Assembly: GCF_025698545.1 (NCBI RefSeq)
Contig: NC_068569.1
Coordinates: 18,848,001 to 18,912,000, forward strand
DNA from: Gossypium raimondii
Lineage: Eukaryota > Streptophyta > Magnoliopsida > Malvales > Malvaceae
Direction of reading: 5' to 3'
Length of the DNA stretch: 64,000 bases
Both the position numbers and the translations under genes were made by a program. Shown piece after piece: positions 1 to 11,953 of this stretch. Positions within the stretch are counted from its first letter, which is position 1. Each line of letters begins with the position of its first letter. The notes beneath the pieces were generated by a model. It was given only the letters and a program-made list of their open reading frames with translations. It was not told the origin of the DNA and searched no databases.

Positions 1-310
1 TTGTTCTTCATCTTGAGAAAATTTACCCCTCTTGATATCAGGCCTCAAGTAATTCGTCCACCTTAGCCTACAGCTTTTGCCACATCTGTTCAGACCTGAA
101 ACCATGAAAATTGTTGTTGTTTTAAACTTACTAAAAAGGAGGATGAAGATGGGAAGAAAGTTGGAAATAAATGAAACCTGCAAGCCTAGGGAGAGCTCTC
201 CAACTGCCATGGCCATGTCGTTTAATGTAGTGAACCAGCTTTTGGTCTTCTTCGGGAGTCCAAGGTCCTTTCTTGAGGCCATTCTCGTCACAGCATGCAG
301 ATCTCCCCAT
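1..310 (-). CDS. R2R3-MYB transcription factor, 5' part (exon 1 and part of exon 2)
   Basis: Nuclear DNA-binding regulator. Exon 1 is 178-310 (133 bp, the usual length of the first exon in R2R3-MYB genes) and starts [17 protein letters not shown]. It covers most of the R2 repeat, including the first two spaced tryptophans. A GT-AG intron follows (96-177, 82 bp). Exon 2 (1-95) resumes in frame with [19 protein letters not shown], which completes R2 and begins R3, and then leaves the window. The [10 protein letters not shown] and LNRCGK wording fits the suberin-linked MYB9/MYB107/MYB39 group best; MIXTA-like (MYB16/MYB106) proteins are the main alternative. The subgroup is inference because most of R3 and the C-terminal motifs are outside the window. 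The ATG at 310 is chosen because MGR(S/T) is the family start; an in-frame ATG further upstream would add residues foreign to the family. Confidence 0.93.
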
Positions 311-364
311 TAATGTTAATTGCTTCGCCTTCCTCACCACCAAAACTCTACTCACCCATGCTTT

Positions 365-372
365 TATTTATA
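365..372 (-). promoter_or_regulatory. TATA box of the MYB gene
   Basis: The minus strand reads TATAAATA, 55 bp upstream of the MYB start codon. This predicts transcription starting near 335-340 and a 5' leader of only about 25-30 nt. Confidence 0.6.
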
Positions 373-2101
373 CACACTCTTCCCTCACCGCCTTATTTGT
401 CAATTAGCTACTTAGTATTTAACAAAATGTTTATTTTTTACATTCAAAGTTAGGAAAGTGAAGGGTTTTACTTTTACCGTACCTTGAACTTGGATAACAT
501 TATTTATTCAATTTGTATTTGATGTATTATTATTGTTTAAATCTATATCAAGTTAGTCAATCTCACGGTCATGTATATTATTAATAAACTTTGAAAATAC
601 TCTACCATCAAAGCTAAGTACGGATTATTATGTTCTTTTAATAAATTATGTTACATAATTTCTTATCGGTGTGTATAGAACTCCAAATAAGATAAAGAAT
701 AGATTCAGATTATAACATTGGTAATATGATATTAGATGAAGGAATAATAGGGAAAACCAGAGAGTTATCTGGATGAAAATTCTAAATCACAATCACATGT
801 TAAATTTAAAGGGAGAATATTGGTTCAAACTTGTTGGGAGAAACAACCGCAAACTCGAATGTGGATTATAAAACGGACATGCAAAGTACTAAAATTTTTT
901 TCAATATTTATTTAATTACTTTCATGTTGTCCATACACCAATGATGCATCAAACAAATGTGACTCAAACCCAGGTCACACTTGAGACGGTGAACACGCTT
1001 GACCATCAGGCCATCACATGGTGTTCCAAATTTAACAATTTATATTTGCTAATTTATTATATATAAATTGTCGAGCTATTAATTTACAGTGTTATCCAAT
1101 CAGCGTAATTTCTTGATTTTTCGAAAGTAATTAAAGCAGGAGAATTAATTTTTAAAATTTCATAAAATAAAAAGATTAAAATTGATAATTACCATAATTG
1201 GAAGCAAAATTATCCGTGGAGTTTTTTAGGTTTCGTAAACGAGTTTGGGTGTAAAAAGTTAAAAATTAAGTACATAAATATGAGCTTGTAATAATTACCT
1301 TCCTTCCGTTAAAACATTCATCAACTTTCTTGAAGGAAAAAAGAAAGAAAGAAGATTTATTCATTTATTTTGAATGGATTCAACATTATTACGATATGAA
1401 ACTAATTTTCTTTTGGCATGCTCTGAGACTCGAAAACAAATTTAGATCATCCATTAATTTCAGTAATAAGCTCTTTCTAATTTGTCAATGTCAGTTGCCG
1501 ACAGCCAAAAAGTGAGAGAGAGGCCATCCTTTTTTATCTTTTTGGCCATAGCTTTGTCATTTCTTTCTACACAAATCTTACACGGTAAAACATAAACCCC
1601 TAAGACTATACTATATTTGCTTTCCCTAGTTATATATTTTTTAAAAATAAACCACCCCAAATCTCCCATTTTCTATATTTCTCCATCAAATTAGTTAGTA
1701 AACGTTGAGACTTTTCATGCACAAACAAATGAATAAAATAATACAAAATTGGGTCCTTCAACCAAGGTTCCTTGTCGGGTATTATTTTGATTTGAATAAA
1801 TAAAGCTGCCATGCTTTAAAACTTTCATCTGTTTTTCTTTCAACTTTTAATATATAAATCGACGTTAAAGTTTTCAAGTGTCAGCTAAACAAACTGATTT
1901 GCTTGCTTCACCAGGTTTCCAACCAATGCATCTAAAACCCTGACGGCTGACGGCCCTTGTCCCTAACATAGCCACGTCCCACGAACATCCCACATATCAT
2001 GCAAAAGATCTGCAGATCCTACTTTCTTTTATGTTTTTTGTTGGCCTCCCTGTAACCCACGACATTTCATTAAAAAACACACCTAGATTGATGGATGGCT
2101 T
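373..2101. other. Intergenic, upstream of the MYB gene
   Basis: AT-rich DNA with scattered stop codons in all frames. I see no convincing gene, RNA gene or complete repeat. It presumably holds the distal MYB promoter. Confidence 0.6.
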
Positions 2102-2538
2102 ATGGATGAAGCTTGTCTCCATGAATTGAGAAAATATTGGAAACCCATTTTATTAAATAAAGTGATTTTAAGTCCCCTAATGGATAACCTAATTCAGGAC
2201 TGTGGGATATTGCTTGAAGAAACAGCAAGACATGGGTTCTACGTACAGGTAATTACCCCCCCCCCCCCAATTTTCTCATCATCTTTTGTTTTGTCCCTTG
2301 CAATCTGTTGTTCTTAAACAGATTTCAGTATCTTACTATATTCGTATGGCCACCACTGCTCTGTCTCCATACTCCAAATTATTATATTTTCAGAGGAGAT
2401 GCATATAATAAGTTGCAGTCTTTGTCAGTCCATATGAGACAAGCCAATACTGTCAATTTTGGCCCAACCAGTGCCACCAAACTATTAAGGGATTTTAATT
2501 ATGTTATGGAGAAGTCATTGAAATTGTATATCATTTGA
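2102..2538 (+). other. Weak orphan coding-like segments, unrecognised
   Basis: Two short open stretches are separated by an intron-like segment. The first begins MDEACLHELRKYWKP and ends at a plausible donor (CAG|GTAATT near 2250) just before a run of C. The second, after a TTTTCAG acceptor near 2393, contains LQSLSVHMRQANTVNFG and ends at 2538. Their reading frames do not join: the first ends in phase 0, while the open frame of the second needs two extra bases. I do not recognise the family. This may be a decayed gene fragment or chance. Confidence 0.15.
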
Positions 2539-3484
2539 ACCAAGTTGGTCTGTTTTATGCCAAAACGTATACAATCTGTTTGGATTGGACTCCAGCTTGC
2601 TGGTATAGACATCAGAAACTGAGCTAGGGTTATAGAGGGGGAGTGGAAGAGATAATCAAACAATTTCACTCAACATCTCTCAAGTTATGGTGAAAGTAGA
2701 CTTTGTAATATATATACAATAATTATTTGATACATTCATCATGAATTGAAAGAATGATACTCAAATTCCAGGCTGATGATTGGATTTTCTATTCAAGGGA
2801 AACCACAGTTGTTTGCTAGTGATCCATCAAATTAACATTTCTGCTTATTTTAATTTACTATGTAATATATTATATATATAATTCTTTTGCCGATAACTAG
2901 TTCACAAAATACCATCACGTAGTGGAGGAGTTAGAAAACTTTTTTGGGCGAAATTAAATTGTATATTTTTACAATAATAAAAATATAATTTTATCATTTT
3001 AATAGTTATCTTTATAATTTTTAAAAGGTTAAATTATATTTTTATCAGTCTTGGGGGTCAAAATAAAATTTTACCATTACTAATTTAAAATTTTATAAAT
3101 TATAAAGAGCTTACATTAAAAATTTACCATTTGGGGGGCTCAATTGCGCTACGCCACCAACAAGAACCATGAACCCTAAACTTGGCCTTTTGGTTCAAGG
3201 TTCAAGGTTCAGAGTTTGAGTCCAAAGTTCAAGGTTTCAGGTTTAATATTTGGGGTTTAGGGTTCGAAGTTTAAGATTTAAGATTTAGAGTCCATGTTAA
3301 AAATATTATCAAAATTATATATAAATGACATAGAAAAATTACTAAAATCTCATTAAATAATTGGAAAAAGATATAGGATAACGTGACGCCTTTGTTTTAT
3401 ATAATTCTTTCTCATTGCACATATTCAAAGAAAATATATAATGCAAATCGGTATATAAAATAAAATATTATTATTAATCCTAAA
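2539..3484. other. Intergenic, with a TTTAGGG-like degenerate stretch
   Basis: No gene seen. From about 3175 to 3295 the DNA repeats variants of GGTTCAAGG and GGGTTTAGGGTTC, resembling degenerate interstitial telomere-like DNA. No perfect tandem TTTAGGG array is present. Confidence 0.4.
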
Positions 3485-3795
3485 CGATTTAATTCAGTCT
3501 TATTTTAATTTGATAATTTTGATCCTTTACTTTTTCAAAATTTGAAAATTTAATCTTGATAAAAAAGTAATCATTAAATTCAATAAGTGATTTTAAATTC
3601 TTATGTGGTAAATATATTATTACATGTATACTGTCATCCCAACTTGTTATTTCTACATAATACTCGTAGAAAGATCATGTCGTTTTAGTTAATGGTTTTA
3701 ACAATTATCGTTTGATTTAGGATTAAAATTTTAAAATTGAAAAGTATAGGGACTAAAATTGAACAAATCAAAGAAGAGAGACTAAATCCACAATT
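3485..3795. repeat. Degenerate fold-back (MITE-like) repeat
   Basis: The left arm (about 3485-3555, holding TTTGATCCTTTACTTTTTC) and the right arm (about 3720-3795, holding AAAAGTATAGGGACTAAAA) are imperfect reverse complements around a central segment of about 160 bp with no coding potential. This resembles the dispersed non-coding fold-back repeats common in plant intergenic DNA. Ends and target duplication are not clear. Between 3796 and the retrotransposon at 4095 I see nothing else. Confidence 0.35.
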
Positions 3796-4094
3796 TAAGC
3801 ATAGGACGAGACTAATAGAAAAATTTGACCTAACGGATTTAATTATTACTATTTAACTCAAGAACGAAATTTTAAAATTCAAAAAGTATAATAATTAAAA
3901 TTGATCAAATTAGAGTATAAGAAAGAGATTCAATAGTACAAATACTATTAGTGAAAATTGAGAATTTTTTCATTGTAATACATGAATTGGTAATAATTTA
4001 GTAAAAAATTCATCAATGGAATTAGAAATATAGTTTAAAAAAAGTTATGAGATCTGAAAATATTGTACATTAATTTATTTATACTTATAATACT

Positions 4095-6758
4095 TGTTGA
4101 CACCATTTTTTTTGTTAAAACAGGGTCGACTAGGATTTTGAAAAAAGAATGAAAACGGGAGTCGCCACCAATCTTTTTTTTGATGAGGTGTGATCGGGTC
4201 ACCTCGAAAAATGGTTGTTTTTAATAAATGATTTAATTTTTATTAAAAAAACGATTTCGGTCTACGAAATTTAGAAAACGGGTTCGGGAGTCGGTTACGC
4301 ACGAGGAAGGATTAGCACCTCGATACGCCCAAAATTGGTACCTAGTTGATTTATTAATGTCTTGGTGTCGAAAATTAAAAAAACTCGAAAAGAATTTAAA
4401 AATATGATCCCTCCTTATATTGCTATTTTAAAAATGTCTCGAATAAATCAAAATGAAAAATGCCTTCTTATCTCGAATTAACAAGATGTCACATCCAGTA
4501 AGTTAGGACACGACACCTCGTACTTTTTTGAGAGTAAGCTTGCCTCTTATTTTGTTGTTTAAACTTCATTTATTTTAATTTTTAAAGGATACTCGGTTAT
4601 TTAGGATCAACGCGAGAAAAATCGAAGCTTAGTAAGTTAGGGCACGATTTTCTCGAATTTTCTAAATATGGAATATTGCCTTTATTTTCGAAAAATCCTC
4701 GTATCGAGAAAACAACGTGTCATATCCAATGCGTTAGGACACAACATATTGAAACTCCGATAATGAGCTTTTATTTATTTATTTATTTAAAGAGGATTCT
4801 CGATTATTTAGATTCGATGAAGAAAATTGGAACCCAACACGTTAGGGCTCAATCCTCTCGAAGATCCCAAATACCGAGTATTACTTTTATTTTCGAAATC
4901 TTCCTTTTTTACAAATCTGAGTAAAAATGGGTGTAATGGAATAACAATGATGATGATGTAAGTAGAATGATAATACGAGCAATAGCATCAAAGATAAGAT
5001 AAATAAAAAGGATGAATCAACAACATACAAGAAAACAAGCATATAAGCAAATGAGATTAAAATATTTTAAAATAATTATGAAAACGTAAATAGATATAAT
5101 TATAAAGAATGTAAGAAGATATATATGTAAGTATACATCAAAGTTTAAAATAATAAAAATATAAGTAAATAATGATAATTTATATATAAAAAATGTCAAA
5201 AGTATAATGCGTATATATGTATTTTAAAATTATAAAACCTAAAAAGTATATATGTATTTAAAAGAAATATATATATGTAAATAAAAATTATAAAATATAA
5301 AAAATATATAAGTGTGTATATATTCGTGAAAGTAGAAAGATGTATATAGACAAAAATATATGAGTACGTATGTATGTATGTATGTATATATATATATATA
5401 TATATATAAAAAATAAAAAGGTATATAGATTATAGAATATAAAGAATATATGTATGAGTATGTATACATATAAATTGGGAAAAATATGTACGTGTATTAT
5501 AAAATGCATGCATGTATTTATATTGACTTAAATCAAGTAATACAAACAATAAGAAAAATATTAGGTAAATAAAATATACACATATATATAACTTAAAATA
5601 AATAATAAAGGAACTCCCTTTTCTTTTAAAAAAATTAAATGAACTAAAGGATGAAATTAAAATCAAACCAAAATCCGGGGTCTAAATGTAAATAAAAAGC
5701 TCAGGATGAACTTGGATACGCCTAAAGACTGGAGGACTGATCAGGCAATATGCCCCAATCCCAGTGCAGCGTTTCAATGCAAATGACCGCACATGGTCAA
5801 AGGACCAGATCAAGCGTAAACAAAATTCGCGGTCCAAATAAAAAAATAGAAAGGTCGATTAGCATCAAGCGCAAGATGGAACGACCAAATGCATAAATTA
5901 CCCATTAGGGCAAAACATGCGCAGATCTTCATCAAACGGCGCCGTTTAAATGTTTTTATTACTTAAAAAAATTGAAACCCTCATTTGCAACCTCTGTTAC
6001 AAAAAGAAAAAAATGGGATCCTCTTGACCCCTCCCACTATTCGCCACGGAGCCTTCGCTTGCCCACGGGATCAAAGACCGACGACGAAGAACATAGGCTT
6101 TTCAGCCCTTGTTTCATGGCGTGCAGAGTCGGGTTTCCAACCCGAGGGACCAAGGACCATTAGACCCACCTTAAGGCCGATTCACCGACGGCAAAGGAGA
6201 TCTCCGTCGACGAGCTACGCGGTGGTTCCAGTGCACGCTTCTTTCCCTCTTTTCCTTTTTATTTTCGTAGATAAAAAGAAATAAAATAAAATAAAATAAA
6301 TAAAAATAAATAGAATAGAATAGAACACTAGATCTGAAACAAAAATGAAATATCACATTGGAATATTTTTATTTCCTTGTGTTCGTAAAAAGAGAGGAAG
6401 AAGGCTACAATGGTGAGATTTCACTTTTATAGCCGATCTATATAACTTTTAATTTCTATTTTTTGTCTTTTTGCTATTTGTTTCTTCATTGTTGCGTGTT
6501 GCTCATTTTGCGTGTGTCGACGCAGCGTTGCAAAGCGACGGCAGAGGCGTGTGAGTAGTAGGCGTGTCTTTGAAGGCGTGATGAGGTGAGCGCACATGGG
6601 TAGTAGGGGCTGCTAGGTTTTTTCTAAAATGTGTTTAGGCTATTGGGCTTATCGGGCCATTAGGGTTTTTTCTGATTTGGGCATATTGGGTCTTTGAACT
6701 GTAAATATTTTTATTGTTATTTTTGGGTTTTGGGTCTGGGCAAAATTTGGGCCTTACA
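4095..6758 (-). repeat. Left LTR (3' LTR in element orientation)
   Basis: 2,664 bp, bounded on the plus strand by TGTTGACACC and GGCCTTACA (TG...CA). The first ~515 bases match the right LTR at a fixed 10,000-bp offset with a single substitution seen (4185 versus 14185). The block 5700-6600 carries many small indels relative to its partner. An AT-rich middle (about 5000-5620) includes a TA microsatellite near 5384-5407. Confidence 0.93.
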
Positions 6759-6773
6759 GCTGTCCCTCTTTGC
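6759..6773 (-). other. Polypurine tract of the retrotransposon
   Basis: Read on the minus strand, AGCAAAGAGGGACAGC abuts the LTR start TGTAAGGC. A purine-rich segment directly before the 3' LTR is where plus-strand DNA synthesis is primed. Its position and composition fit, but it is not a pure purine run. Confidence 0.55.
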
Positions 6774-6869
6774 TCATTGTCGTGTAACGAGAATGGAGCA
6801 AAGACTTCTAAGAATGACCAATTTTGCCCGGTCTCACCGAGTCTTGGCCCCTTGGTGCTCATCTTTTCC

Positions 6870-8780
6870 AAGTAGCCTTATTCTAGTCCACTGGATCTTA
6901 TTGCTTTGATCCACTTCACGGCATCTTTAGAGAGATATGTCTTCAATCTACTCTGCTGTAACTTCTTGGGGATGAGGTTTGTAGTTTTAGTCTGCTCCAC
7001 TGCGACTTCAGGGAGATAAAACTGGATGTGATCTGCTCTATTGCAACTCAACTTCAGAAAGATAAGATCTGTGGTTTTAATCCGCTCCACTGCAACTTCA
7101 GGGAGATAGGATTGGTTTCTTTCGTCTGCTCCACTACTGCTTAGGGAGATAAGACTGGATGTGATCTGCTCCACTACTGCTTAGGGAGATAAGATCTGTG
7201 GTTTTAGTCCGCTCCACTGCAACTTCAGGGAGATAGGATTGGTTTTTTTTCTGTCTGCTCCACTACGGCTTAGGGAGATAAGACTAGATGCGATCTGCTC
7301 TACTACTGCTTAGGGAGATAAGATCTATGGTTTTAATCCGCTCTACTGCAACTTCAGGGAGATAGGATTGTTTTTTTTTTCTGTCTGCTCCACTACTGCT
7401 TAGGGAGATAAGACTTGATGTGATCTGCTCCACTACTGCTTAGGGAGATAAGATTTGGTTTCTTTCGTCTGCTCCACTACTGCTTAGGGAGATAAGACTT
7501 GATGCGATCTGCTCCACTACTGCTTAGTGAGATAAGATCTGGTTTCTTTCGTCTGCTCCACTACTGCTTAGGGAGATAAGACTAACATCTTTGACCTGCT
7601 CCACTACTGCTTAGGGAGATAGGACTGGTGGCTTAAATCTGCTTCACTACTGCTTAGGAAGATGAGATTCGCCGTCTTCGATCTGCTCCACTACTGCTTA
7701 GGGAGATAGGATCTAACATCTTTGACCTCCTCCACTACTGCTTAGGGAGATAGGACTGGTGGCTTAAATCTGCTTCACTACTGTTTAGGAAGATGAGATT
7801 CGCCGTCTTCGATCTGCTCCACTACTGCTTAGGGAGATAGGATCTAACATCTTTGACCTGCTCCACTACTGCTTAGGGAGATAGGACTGGTGGCTTAAAT
7901 CTGCTTCACCACTGCTTAGGAAAATAAGATTCGCCATTTTCGATCTGCTCCACTACTGCTTAGGGAGGTAAGATCTACCATCTTCGACCTGCTCCACTGT
8001 AACCTTAGGGAGATAAGATCTGAAATTCTTCGGTTTACTCCACTGTAACCTCAGGGAGATAAGACCTGATGCGATCTACTCTACTGTAACTTCAGAGAGA
8101 TGAGATCCTTTATTCTAATCCGCTCCACTGTAACTTCAGGGAGATAGGATTATTAGCTCCAATCTGCTCCACTATAACCTCAGGGAGATAAGATCTGAAA
8201 TTCTTCGGTCTACTCCACTGTAACCTCAGGGAGATAAGACTTGCATATTCAACCTGCCCCACTGTAACTTCAGGGAGATAAGGTTTGTGGCTTCGATCTG
8301 CTCCTCTGTAATCTCAGGGAGATAAGGTTTGTGGCTTCGATCTGCTCCTCTGTAATCTTAGGGAGATAAGATCTGAAATTCTTCGGTCTACTCCACTGTA
8401 ACCTCAGGGAGATAAGACTTGCATATTCAACCCGCCTCATCAGAACCCGGGAGATAAGGTTTGTGGCTTCGATCTGCTCCTCTGTAATCTCAGGGAGATA
8501 AGATCTGAAATTCTTCGGTCTACTCCACTGTAACCTCAGGGAGATAAGACTTGCATATTCAACCTGCCCCACTGTAACTTCAGGGAGATAAGGCTTTATG
8601 CGACCTGCTCTGCTGTAACTTCAGAGAGATAGGATCCTTTATTTTAATCCGCTCCTTATAACTTCAGGGAGATAGGATAGTGTCCTCGATCTGCTCCGCT
8701 GTAATCTCAAGGAGATAAGATCTTTGGCGTCAATCTGCTCCACTGTAACCTCAGGGAGATAAGATCTGAAATATTCACTG
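6870..8780. repeat. Tandem array of ~44-bp units with a 131-bp higher-order repeat
   Basis: More than 35 imperfect copies of a ~44-bp unit carry the core CTGCTCCACTACTGCTTAGG followed by GAGATA. From about 7590 to 7930 three unit variants recur in order with a period of exactly 131 bp: the marker AGGACTGGTGGCTT falls at 7621, 7752 and 7883. A second region (about 8190-8600) repeats another variant set, with AGATCTGAAA at 8191, 8369 and 8501 (steps of 178 and 132 bp). The array lies between the pol remnant and the purine tract, in the 3' untranslated region of the element. The reading frames open through it are an effect of periodicity and not genes. Confidence 0.92.
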
Positions 8781-11279
8781 ATATGTTCTCTGGGGAACAT
8801 GACCTGTATAATGAACCTAATTATGCCTAATGATTAGGATGGCACGATCAAAAAGAATCAAATGCTCCTAACTAGCTATGTGTGAATGGTGTTTGCATGA
8901 ATGCATAATTTTATTTTTCCAAGAGTGATCCCGCTTAGGTTATCACTACTCGAAGTTTATTAAGGTTTTGTCACTGAAATGTTACAACACCTTTCTTTTC
9001 GACTGGCGCTTTCTGAAGAAACATTTAGCCAGGTTGTCCCCACTGTAAACCTCAAAGTTATATCCACTGGGACGCTAAAATTTGTACCATCATTCTCTCA
9101 CAGTAATTTAAGGGTAGAAATACGTGGCTTTTCCTCAGTCCTCTTTTATCACAATTCGGGTATATAGGATCTGAACCGTTCTGGTTTCCTACACCATTCT
9201 CAGGGTGTTGTTCGTACTAAAGACTTATGCGCAAATGAGGGCTCTCTTCTCCGAGGTAACTTCTTCCCATTGCTTGATGATCATTGCTTGCTTGTTCATT
9301 TAAGCTTTGCCACCAACATGGCGCCTTGTCAATCAACGCATTTGAAAATAAAAATCCAAAGAAAAAGTCTAGATTTAGACTATTCCTTCTCAAATTTCCA
9401 ACCTTTAAAATTGGTGTGTTCTAAACAATAATCCTACTTTAGGCTCCTATATTATTTAGAAACTTTTCAGAGTAATAAGCAAAATTTCCTTTGTAAAAGT
9501 TTTATTAGTCCATTAATCATTATTCCAATGCGACATGCTCGCAAGAAGGTCATAACAATGGATAAGAATAAAGTTGGTTCTGAGCATAGCTCGAAAGAAC
9601 AAGTTATCCAAAAATAGTAAAGAAGGTTGACAAAAAAATTGATTGGGAATGTATATCTTGGAAAAGAATAAAAGGTATTCTGAGAACAACAAATAATATG
9701 AGAATTGGGTGCTTTAGATATCGCAGCTTGAACTTTTCTGTACAAACTTTCTGAAGACCATTTTGAGTTGGACATGTGTTTAGGAGATCTACAGTGCTCT
9801 GTCGATGCCCCAAGATGTCGCCTATCCTTTCCTGTTGATTCAGGCATAGCAAGATCGTCACATGCCTAATTTGGTCAAGATTTGAATTGCTCTGATCACC
9901 TCATGCCCCATTCTGATCAATATTTGAGCTGCCCTTTTCAGATTTTCAACTCAAATCCCCTTTTGCCTAAGGCGCCCTTTCCGAGTTTTCCCCTTAGCTT
10001 CTCAATTTTTCAATTTTCATTTTCATTTTTCAATTTTCATTCTCATTTTTCATTTTTTCAGAGTGCCCTTTGCGGGTTTTCACCTTGGTCCTTTCTCCTT
10101 CTTTAAACGAAGTATTTCTTGACTGGATCCGAGTTTATAGGACTAGCAATCTCACTCAAGATCAGTGCTCTTCTGAAGAATGTCTTCTTTACAACGTAAG
10201 GACATTCCTGGTTTGGCATTCATTTCCCCCTGGAATCCTTTTAGAGAGGAATGATCTTTTTCGACATCCAACCCTCTCATGGAATTATCTGAGATGACAC
10301 TATTCATTATGGGCTCGTATCATTTGTTTCTGGTACATCCGACCCTGAAGAATAGCTTTTAACCTTTTTCCTAGGTTCAACTGATCGCATCACGATTGGA
10401 TCCATTCTGCTTCATCCAATTCTAGCTCAACTAATACCCAGAGAGAAAGGATTTCAATAGGTAAAACTACCTAAACCCCGCAAACTAAAGAGAAAGGTAT
10501 TGCCCCGGTACAGATGTTCGTCAAGTAAGGAAGGCAACTAGTAATTTCTCATGCCAATCCTTGTAAGTCTCAGTCATTTTCCTTCAATTTTTGATGTTCA
10601 ACTCTAGGCAATTCAGTGACGAATCGTGGTGTCCACTTCTGAGTTAATTTGAGACCTCAGCAATCGTGCTATTGTTTAAGCTCAATGCATTCTCCAATAC
10701 CCTCTTCTCTGAAATTCTGTATCGGTATACGATGACTTTGGCTCATGAAGTAGCCTCTCAAAATGAAGCAATGTCCATTAGAGGTCTTCGATAATGGTGA
10801 TGTCCATGCTTCATTGTGCTCAAAATTTGAGTCGCCCTTTTCGGGTTTTCAACTCAAAACCTCATTTGGTCACAAAGCGCCCTTTGCGGGTTTCGCTTTG
10901 GCCTTTCCTTTTATTTTTCTTTTTCTTTTTCATTCTGATTTTTTCATCTAGATTTCTCTTTTTCATTCTTCTTTCTTTTTCTCAGTTTCATTTTGATTTT
11001 GATTTTGATTTTGATTTTTTCCTTCTTTCTTCTTTTTGTTTTTTGTTTTTTTATTTTTTTCATTTTCATTTTCATTTTGACTTTGATTTTGATTTTTCTT
11101 TTTTCTTCACTTTTTTGATCTGAGCCTTTTGGGATGCAACTTTGACAAAAACTTTGGATCTTCCTCTTTAATCAGGATGGACCCAACAACAACTTGAAGA
11201 GATGGAAATTTGACTTCAATTGGGCAAAACTATGCTGACTCCACGAGAAGGGCATTACCCCGGTAAAGAATTACATCGT
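8781..11279. other. Non-coding spacer of the retrotransposon with low-complexity tracts
   Basis: No conserved coding domain was recognised on either strand where RT, RNase H and integrase would lie in an intact relative. Two stretches (about 9930-10090 and 10820-10900) share a sequence built around GCCCTTT(T/G)C(A/G)GG(A/T)TTTTCAACTC, suggesting an old internal duplication. A T-rich stretch with repeated GATTTT and CATTTT units runs from about 10905 to 11110. Confidence 0.6.
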
Positions 11280-11618
11280 TCATACTGTAAATTTCTGACA
11301 TCGTGCTGTTGTGCAGATTTCATTATCGGCGTTTAACCTAAGTATATCCTGGTATGATCCTACAAAGATATCTTCGAAATCTAGAGGTGCCTCAATAAGG
11401 TGTTGCTTCGTCTCTGCGATCAGGTCAATTCTAATCTTCGCCAAGCTCACAATTTCTGATGATTCCTTGTGAGGTAGGATCTGTCTATCCTCTTGTTCAA
11501 CCATCTTTAACAAGTCGGGAGATAAACTACAATCTTTGTCATTTTCAAAGCCCTGGGATCCCTCTGAACACATGCCCCGCTCAAAAAGAAAATCTGAGTT
11601 TGCAGCAGTTTCATTCAT
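11280..11618 (-). pseudogene. Retrotransposon pol fragment (protease-RT linker), truncated
   Basis: An open stretch of 112 codons. It contains LSPDLLKMVEQEDRQILPHK and, further on, FEDIFVGSYQDILRLNADNE, which looks like a decayed form of the region leading into the reverse transcriptase of Ty3/gypsy elements. The similarity stops after this point and no RT fingers or (Y/F)xDD box follow. It cannot supply enzymatic activity. The assignment rests on remembered family patterns and would need a protein search. Confidence 0.55.
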
Positions 11619-11953
11619 GTCATTGATATTTGAGGACTCATAATAAGCACCAAAGAATATACAAAAGGAATGTATACATTTATGAATAATTATTTATACA
11701 ATATGATTATGAATGAATGAATGATGTGGAAGAAAATCCAAAAGAATGAGATATTCAGAAATAATTGTTCAAAAAGAATGAAAGAATATTGGCTCAAAAA
11801 GGAATGCAAAGATGTATTTTATTAGAATAATGACTTTCAGACATGAGCCTATTTCACAAAAGAGTTCTTATTGCCTCTAGGCTAAAAGCAACAAGTGTGT
11901 TCTGAATATTACTCTGAGTAAGCTCTAAATACTACAGGGGTCTCTTCTGCAGT

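Noticed and set aside
950..1030. tRNA-like or primer-site-like segment (ACCCAGGTCAC...)
   Set aside because: No cloverleaf with a proper T-loop and acceptor stem could be drawn.
5017..5666. Tyrosine/isoleucine-rich open frames in the LTR
   Set aside because: Translations of AT-rich TATA-type microsatellite DNA; the same frames recur in the other LTR.
6878..8572. Long open frames on the minus strand through the tandem array (repeating ISLRLQWSR-like peptides)
   Set aside because: They follow the 44-bp periodicity of non-coding repeats, match no protein family and lie in the retrotransposon 3' untranslated region.
10794..11123. Phe/Asp-rich open frame (FDFDFDFD)
   Set aside because: Produced by a GATTTT repeat; low complexity and inside a decayed retrotransposon.
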